A stretch of DNA of 64,000 nucleotides. It comes from Neurospora crassa OR74A. Lineage: Eukaryota > Ascomycota > Sordariomycetes > Sordariales > Sordariaceae. The position numbers were made by a program, and so were the translations under genes. Under the pieces are notes generated by a model. The model was given only the letters and a program-made list of their open reading frames with translations. It was not told where the DNA came from and did not search any database. Where the stretch lies: NCBI RefSeq assembly GCF_000182925.2, contig NC_026503.1, positions 2,790,001-2,854,000 of the forward strand. The letters run 5' to 3'. Below, in pieces: positions 57,518 to 64,000 of the stretch. Positions within the stretch are counted from its first letter, which is position 1. Every line of letters begins with the position of its first letter.

Positions 57518-58885
57518 AAGTTTCAGTCGCAGTTTCAATTGGTGAAGAGGAGGGGGTCCTCGAAGAGGAAAGAAACCCAGAAGGGTCGGGTTGGAAGTTG
57601 GTGTTGGGAAGGGGAGGTGCCAAGAGTAGGGAGAGAAAGAAATATGGAAAGGAGAAGGAGGAGTTGAATTTGTTGAGTTGAGATACCCCGGAATAGAGAA
57701 CGAAGAGTGAAGCGAAGAAGGACTTGCACGGGGACCGGTATGACTGAATGTTTCAGGCATATGTGTGGTGTTGGTTGGGTTGGCTGTTGCGAGCACGAAA
57801 CTGTCAGGCGTCATGAAGGATCGGTCTTTTTTTCATCACGTTAGTTAGACTGGTATGGACGATATGATGAGCATAGAGGTAAAAGTAGAAAGATACCTAG
57901 AACAAGAGTTACATTCTTCCGGTTATGATCTTCCTCTTCGACTAGCAGGAATCGACTGGAAGGAGGGATAAGTCGGATATTGTCAACATTGTTGATGTGC
58001 TAAAAACTAAAGAGGGGTTGGCTATCTTTGCTTTGTCGGGGAGAATAATCTCTAACCTCTATAGCGTGAATCCTTCGTCAGGAGCCTTCAGTCAAGAACC
58101 TTCAGTCTGGTACCTACCTTTCTGGTTCTCTTTCTCTCCTTCTCTCTCTCTTTCTACTTTCATTCCTTATATATATATATCCCAACTTGGAGACATACTA
58201 TATTGGATTGTAATAGACAGTCAATCATTCATATGTGGTACACAGCCAACTAGCCCACGGGTTCTGCGAAACGAAACCTGTTCAATTTCGCCTTATATAG
58301 TTTGATGTGATTATATGACAACAACAAAGTTAAACTACAGTGTTCATAGAGATACTCCATACTGGGCAGTTGAAGGTTTGACTCCTCCGTCGATGGAAGC
58401 CGATTCCTGACACATGCCTTTGACGATGCAAACATAGATGTTGATGAGTTCGGGAAATATTTCTCTTCACTTCTCGTAACTTACTGCTAGGTGTAACTGA
58501 ATATCACTGAAATATAGGAGATAATTAGGGAGAGGTATCTGAAGCCGTCTACTGATTACAGCAAATTTTACTGACGAGTAATTGCATCGGTAACTATCCC
58601 ATTTCGTAGACACTTGACAAGTAAATGCAACGCATAATGGAAGAATTCGAGATGTCCGCAATATTCAACGCTATGAGAATCTACACTCAACCCACAACAC
58701 AAAACCTAAACGCAGTAACAACGCCATGCAAACAAAAACCAAATCCAACGAAATTCAAAGGGGTAGTTAGGCCCATTTATTTATTTACAACAACGAGGGC
58801 CAGACCCCTGAACACTTCCCCTACTTCCACCTTCCTACACCTTCCACTTTGCTCTCCCGGCTGATCCTTGTCAGACTTGTTCCCC
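57518..58885. other. Convergent 3' regions of hydrolase and EMP47 genes
   Basis: The two genes converge. The first 300 nt are purine-rich (GA/GGA) and generate long minus-strand Pro/Ser frames that I consider non-coding. Nothing else is recognised. Confidence 0.5.
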
Positions 58886-60284
58886 TCACAAGTACTTCTT
58901 AGGGCCACCAGCCTTCCTCCTCTTATAAAGAAAGTACGCCGCAGCCAACACCACCTGACTGCCTACGATGGCCAAATATAACTTTGTGTGGCCCGGCGCC
59001 GCGTGCTTGACCACATGACCTGCCAAATCCTCGTGCTTATCGGTAACATGATACTTGATGCTATGCTCGCTCTCCTTGAGGCGGGCCGTCAGTTCGGAGC
59101 GCATGCTGCGCACCTCGCGCTCCAAGTTTTCGAGCTTGTTCTCGACGGACGCGAATCGGTCGAGCTTAGTCAGGAGCCCCTTCATCTCGCCCAACATGAT
59201 CGAGACCTCCTGATGGTTCTGGTCGGCGATACCGCCGTACTGGGCCACGGACCGGAAGATGGACGAAAGATGGTGGTTGAGGGACTGGATGCGTGTGTGC
59301 AAGTCCTCGAACTGCGCCTTGGACGACGTGATACTGTTGGCCTCGGCGTCCGGGATTGCGTTGTCGTACGGGTCCTGGATGGCCGCCTGGCCCGACCGGC
59401 CATGGTTCGTGCCGCCAAGGGGCTTCTGGTTCTCGCCTGACTGCTGCTGCTGCTGCTGCTGTTGCTGGTTGGGAACGGTACCAATGTCGTCCTCGGACAA
59501 AACGACAACCTTGAAGACCTCGAACGAGTCAGGGTTCTCGGCGGAGGCGGCGGAAAGACCAAAGTTGTAGCCGGTGGGAATGTGGATCTTGTCGCTCTCG
59601 AAGCACAGGCGGCCGTCGACTTCGACCTTGAAGTTCTGCGAGTTGTGGCGCAGCTTGATTTGCGAAGGACGGCCCAAGTTGCGGTAGGCAAACCAGCAGT
59701 GGCCGAAGGCGAGGTTGTCGACGTTGTCGCGCTTGCTGTAGTCGAGAGTGCCGTCGTTCAGGAAGCCCCTGATCATGCCTGCCGATCCGCCGTGCTGGTT
59801 GACAACAAGCACCAAACCCTCAAACTTGCCGACCGTGTAGATGCTTTGCGAACCGATGCTGCGGGCGCCATCCTTGGCAAGCCAGATGTTGAGAAGGCCG
59901 CTGCCTCGTTCAGGGCCGTTGGCGCGGAAGTCGATGTCTGTCGTCCAGGCTCTGTGCTCGAGAGGCTTGTCGGCCCAGACTGCACCGCGCTGGTTACCGG
60001 GGGCGGGAGGGGTCAAGATGACCTTGTTGGAGAGCAATTCGGGCACATTGGGATTGCCCTGCATAGAGTAGTTTGGAATGGTGTTGCGGCCATCGGGGTT
60101 TATCCTGAGGCGGCGAAGAGGGGGCAGCTGTTAGTCGATGTGCGCCGGCAGCAGGAGTTTCTTTGCTAGTGTGCAGTTGACGTTGAACGTACCTCGCGCC
60201 AAACCCGAAACTGAGGTCACTGACAAGGTACTGGGCAGCCTCGGCGACGCTGCCGAGGGCGACAATGCCCACCAACAAGCGCAT
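58886..60284 (-). CDS. emp47: L-type lectin cargo receptor (EMP46/EMP47, ERGIC-53 family)
   Basis: Exons on the minus strand are 60284-60193 and 60104-58886 (436 aa); the intron is GTACGT/CTCAG, 88 nt, joining SFGFGA to RINPDG. A signal peptide (MRLLVGIVALGSVAEA) is cut before AQY. The carbohydrate-recognition domain spans roughly residues 25-235, with WTTDIDFRANGPERGSGLLNIWLAKDG and FEGLVLVVNQHGGSAGMIRGFLNDG, matching the leguminous-lectin-like fold. A CAG-encoded Gln run follows, then a coiled coil (SVENKLENLEREVRSMRSEL), one membrane helix near residues 405-423, and the cytosolic end GGPKKYL, whose -3/-4 lysines make a KKxx COPI-retrieval signal. It cycles between ER and Golgi to export glycoproteins. 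Confidence 0.9.
59442..59468 (-). repeat. CAG repeat encoding poly-Gln in the lectin gene
   Basis: CTG/TTG units on the + strand give a nine-residue Gln run between the lectin domain and the coiled coil; a probable length-variable linker. Confidence 0.85.
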
Positions 60285-61359
60285 CGTGCAAAGTGTAGTG
60301 TGACGGTGATCTCGACAGTCGTCGTGCGAACCTTGGTGGCTGGCCGAAGAGCTGTTGGTGCGATGTGCTCGATCCGAACTGGAGGCCACCTAATTCCGAA
60401 TGAAAAGGAATTGATAAGCCTTTTGATATCGGCTGTCACCTAATTTGCAAAAGTCACGGAAAAAAAAGTGAAGAGCCGCTTTCTGTTGGTTGAGGACACT
60501 TTACACTTTTGCAGGAGTTAGGTTCTCGGTGAAGCCGCCCGGCCAAGACTAAGGAGAGGTCAACAAGGTGTGTGAAGTGTGGATACCCGTACGTCGACAG
60601 GTCGGGTACTTAGTGTTAGTACAGAAGGATAGGACGGCAAGCGGCAAGCGAATTCCAGAAGAGATTCAACAAAGGTGTAGACGAGATGATGACGGGTGCT
60701 TGAGATTGAGAGAGTCGAGAGAAAGAGGGAATGTACAGAAAAGACTCTAGGGGTCTATTACTCGCACGACCTTCGAGAACGTTCAAGTGCTGCTGCTGGT
60801 GCTGTGCTGTGCCATCTCGGAATGACAGCTTTCTCAAACCGACAAAGTTCAAAACACCGAACCTTCCCCTGCAGGAGCTTGATTCACCAACAGGGATTTC
60901 CCTCTCCGCACGTCCAGCGCGTGCCTGTCTGCGGGGAGCCTCCTGTGGCTAAAAGCTCGCTTCAGTTTCAACTTGTGTGGCTGAATCCAGTTTGTACACT
61001 ACATAATGGTCTTAAGTTGGTTGGAACGGAATGTGGCTTAACTGAAGTTCGTTACGTGCAGTGCCATGCCGACATCCGACTGGAGCCCCTTGCGGCAGGC
61101 AACTTCAATCCGGATTCTGGAAAGAGCCTAGCCAGGCCGTCAGGGTTCACGAACGGCCGCGGCAATGAAACAATTAAAACGGACCCCAATCGTAAATTAC
61201 ACGCAACCGACCTTGACGACACCCAACCCTAGACTGCGACAAGCGATAGACCAGGACAGACTGAACACCCTGTACTTCCTTTTACTCACCATTTCATAAC
61301 CTTTGTCTCCTATCTCACCATTACTACACACATCCACATGGCCATTACGGCATGGAGAC
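60285..61359. promoter_or_regulatory. Shared divergent promoter region, EMP47 / ALG8
   Basis: 1,075 nt lie between the two start codons, which point away from each other. Both genes serve N-glycoprotein maturation or export, so co-regulation (for example by the unfolded-protein response) is plausible but no defined element was identified by eye. Confidence 0.45.
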
Positions 61360-63101
61360 ATGGCTGAGATATATCCTTCTCTCGTGCAATGCGCGATAGT
61401 GGCTACGGCTTTCAAGGTCCTCTTGTTCCCGGCTTAGTACGTCTATCCAGCCGCCTTCATCTTTTCATCCTTTTTCCCCCGGCACGTCACTGCACTTCCC
61501 TAATGGCGATCCCCAATGATTCGGCGACACGCCTTGAAGGAGCTATCGCCATACCTCACATGTAGAGGTTACTTTCACTGACACGATCCTGTCTGCTTCC
61601 TCAGCAAATCCACCGACTTTGAGGTTCATCGCAACTGGCTGGCCATCACTCACAGTCTCCCCCTCTGGGAATGGTACTACGAAAAGACGTCGGAATGGAC
61701 CCTGGACTATCCACCCTTCTTCGCCTACTTCGAATGGATCATGTCGCAAGTTGCCAGGTTGGCCGATCCGGCCATGATTTGGGTGCATAACCTCGAGTAC
61801 GACAGCTGGCAAACCGTTTATTTCCAAAGATGGACAGTCATTGTAACGGAGCTGGTCTTGCTCTATGCGCTACAAATGTACAAAGGCATCTTGTCTGGAA
61901 GCTTGGTACGTGTGCTAACAAAAGGCTAAACAGGTTTGTTGACTCCACGCCTGGCGTGTCCAAGAGGGCAGCCCATGCCGCTGCTGTCTCTATCCTCTTG
62001 TCGCCCGGCCTGCTCATCATCGACCACATTCATTTCCAGTACAACGGCGTCATGTACGGAATCCTGATCGCCTCTCTGGTCTTGGCCAAGAAGAAGTCGT
62101 CTCTGTTGGCTAGTGGTCTCGTCTTTGCCGCCCTTCTGTGCATGAAGCACATCTACCTCTACCTGGCACCGGCCTACTTTGTCTACCTTCTCAGGGTTTA
62201 CTGCCTTCCACCCAAGTTGTCACCGAGGTCCATCTTCAGGATCCAGTTTTTCAACTGCGTCAAGCTGGGCGGCGGAATCGCAGCCATTTTCGCGGCTGCC
62301 TTTGGCCCTTTTGCGCTCAAGAACCAGATCCCGCAAATCTTCAGCCGCCTGTTCCCCTTCTCGCGAGGTCTATGCCACGCATACTGGGCTCCCAACGTGT
62401 GGGCTTTGTACTCCTTCATGGACAGACTCCTGATCTCCCTCGCGCCGAGGATTGGGCTACCGATCAAGGCGGATGCGCTCAACAGCGTTACCCGCGGTCT
62501 CGTCGGAGACACGTCGTTTGCGGTGTTGCCGGACATCACGCCTCGCATGTGTTTCGTCTTGACGCTCCTTTTCCAGGCCATCCCCCTGATCAAGCTCTTT
62601 ATGAGGCCGACCTGGGAGGGCTTCATCGGAGGAGTCACCCTCTGCGGATATGCCTCGTTTTTGTTTGGCTGGCACGTCCACGAGAAGGCCATTTTGCTGG
62701 TCATCATCCCATTTAGCCTCATTGCGCTCAAGGACCGACGGTACCTGGGAGCTTTCAGACCATTGGCTGTAGCGGGCCATGTGTCGCTCTTCCCATTGAT
62801 ATTCACGCCGGCCGAGTTCCCAATCAAGACGGTCTACACCATCTTTTGGCTGGTTCTCTTCTTGATGGCATTCGACCGTCTTGCTCCAGCCCCTACCCGC
62901 CAAAGACTGTTCCTGTTTGATCGCTTCAGCACGGCGTACATTACAGTCAGCATCCCCCTTATCTTTTACTGCTCTTTGATGCATGGTATTATCTTTGGCA
63001 AGAGCTACGAGTTTCTGCCGTTGATGTTCACCAGCTCGTACTCGGCGATAGGAGTCGTCGGTAGCTGGCTGGGCTTCATGGTGGTGTATTTTACGGAGTA
63101 G
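61360..63101 (+). CDS. alg8: ALG8, dolichyl-P-Glc:Glc1Man9GlcNAc2-PP-dolichol alpha-1,3-glucosyltransferase
   Basis: Exons 61360-61436, 61605-61877 and 61934-63101 give 505 aa. Intron 1 (168 nt) has GTACGT, a CACTGAC branch and CTCAG; intron 2 (56 nt) has GTACAA, GCTAAC and ACAG. After a first membrane helix ([20 protein letters not shown]), the lumenal loop reads [18 protein letters not shown] then [16 protein letters not shown], the ALG6/ALG8 (GT57) signature, and [19 protein letters not shown] favours ALG8 over ALG6. About ten further hydrophobic helices follow, with [13 protein letters not shown], the [14 protein letters not shown] loop and [12 protein letters not shown]. It adds the second glucose to the lipid-linked oligosaccharide in the ER membrane. 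It ends VVYFTE with no retrieval signal. Confidence 0.92.
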
Positions 63102-64000
63102 AATCTTTACGTAACGAGCTATCAAATCCAGTATTATTTTGTTTTTCTTTCAAGTGTTCTTTTCTTGTTTTCTTCTCGTATCTGGCGATCTTTTGTCATT
63201 TCCTGTCCCCCAGTGCCGTGAATCTTGCATAGGTATGCAGGCTCGCAGGGAGGCAGGTATACGTAGTATGCACATTACAGACATGGGTGTAGCCGCCAAT
63301 TGAGTGCACTAGTAATGCCAAGGCCTGGCCTCCCAAAATGGGTATGAGGAGGTTTGAAACCAAGCAAATGCGGCTGACTAAGACGACCTTGAGTTTTCAA
63401 ATTGACACCCAATGTACCGATGAGTTTCGACCAAAAGGTTGCTGCTGTCTTCTGAAAACGTTGGCGCTCTTCGATTCGTCGAGACGAACGTCGCTTTCTG
63501 CAAGGCTGAGATTCCATTTCGAGGAGAGAGACTGTACGGAGTGAGTGTACTTGTAGTGTACATCAATACGTACTTACCCTGCGAGTTTCCTTACCCCACA
63601 TCCATGCGCCGGTTGATCCGGCAGGCAACTGTGTTTTCTTTGTCTTGCGAGCTTCTGTCCGATTTCTTCCCTTGGGAGCCAAGAAAGATCCCCAGGACCC
63701 CTTGTGAGAGGCAGTGCGGTTCGCTCGGTGATGTGCTGTGTTGGACCTAGCCCGGGGCAGCCAGCCCCTGTTGTTGATGTGTGCGGTGACCATTGACCGG
63801 CTCGAAATCGGTAGGTTGTTTGGTTGCACAAACAAACGGGAAGGCCCTGGCAAGTGGTTCAGTTCAGGTTCATAGTTTCTTTTTGGCCTTTGGCACCTCA
63901 TTCACGTGTATGTACATGTCTGGTCGGTACTCTTTGGGACGACTACATACAAATGTCCAAGCATAAGACATGTGATGGACCGTGTGCAACCACTCCCAGG
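63102..64000. other. Downstream of ALG8 to window end
   Basis: The first 100 nt are T-rich, as expected of a 3' UTR. The remaining frames on both strands are short and show no recognised domain. A gene starting or ending beyond the window cannot be judged. Confidence 0.45.

Noticed and set aside
57218-57814. Minus-strand Pro/Ser-rich frames up to 198 aa
   Set aside because: Antisense of the purine-rich end of the hydrolase coding region and its 3' UTR; low complexity only.
62198-63125. Minus-strand frames of 209 and 222 aa
   Set aside because: Antisense of the ALG8 main exon, which has a clear family match on the plus strand.
1-64000. CRISPR arrays, bacterial operons, biosynthetic cluster, 5S rRNA or tRNA genes
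   Set aside because: No regularly spaced repeats, and no PKS/NRPS-type genes. No complete tRNA or 5S rRNA was spotted by eye, though a covariance-model scan would be needed to exclude them.

Overview
The window is a stretch of filamentous-ascomycete nuclear chromosome, most likely Neurospora or a close Sordariales relative. The evidence is GC-rich coding DNA with short introns (about 51-120 nt, GTANGT donors, CTAAC/CTGAC branch sites), the protein set, and an 11.9-kb island carrying the mark of repeat-induced point mutation (RIP): CA/TG almost absent, TA greatly enriched, transposon reading frames full of TAA/TAG. There are no bacterial operons, Shine-Dalgarno sites or CRISPR arrays.

Left block (1-26 kb), in order: a small Lys/Glu-rich protein (-), the histidine-biosynthesis isomerase HIS6 (-), the 40S assembly factor Faf1 (+), the anillin-like septation protein BUD-4 (-), a mitochondrial alternative NADH dehydrogenase (+), an M24B Xaa-Pro peptidase (-) and a Zn2Cys6 transcription factor (-). 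About 5.5 kb follows in which I see no gene.

Middle block (31,363-43,292): a RIP-destroyed nested transposon. A pogo/Fot1-type DNA transposon with 83-bp perfect terminal inverted repeats and a TA target duplication was interrupted by an 8,644-bp Ty3/Gypsy chromovirus with 320-bp LTRs and a 5-bp CCGGT target duplication. Remnants of gag, protease, RT, RNase H, integrase and a terminal chromodomain can still be read.

Right block (45.7-63.1 kb): csn-1 (COP9 signalosome subunit 1, +), prp18 (splicing, -), a SAP18-family protein (+), a four-exon 75-residue complex I subunit resembling NDUFB4/B15 (-), an LCAT-like alpha/beta hydrolase (+), an EMP47-type cargo lectin (-) and the ALG8 glucosyltransferase (+). 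EMP47 and ALG8 are divergently transcribed and both serve N-glycoproteins in the early secretory pathway. Two respiratory genes are present (alternative NADH dehydrogenase and complex I subunit), but they are 34 kb apart.

All splice sites were placed by eye from frame continuity, donor/acceptor dinucleotides and protein-family logic; none was checked against transcripts. The most distinctive object is the nested transposon. I found no convincing new multi-gene system.
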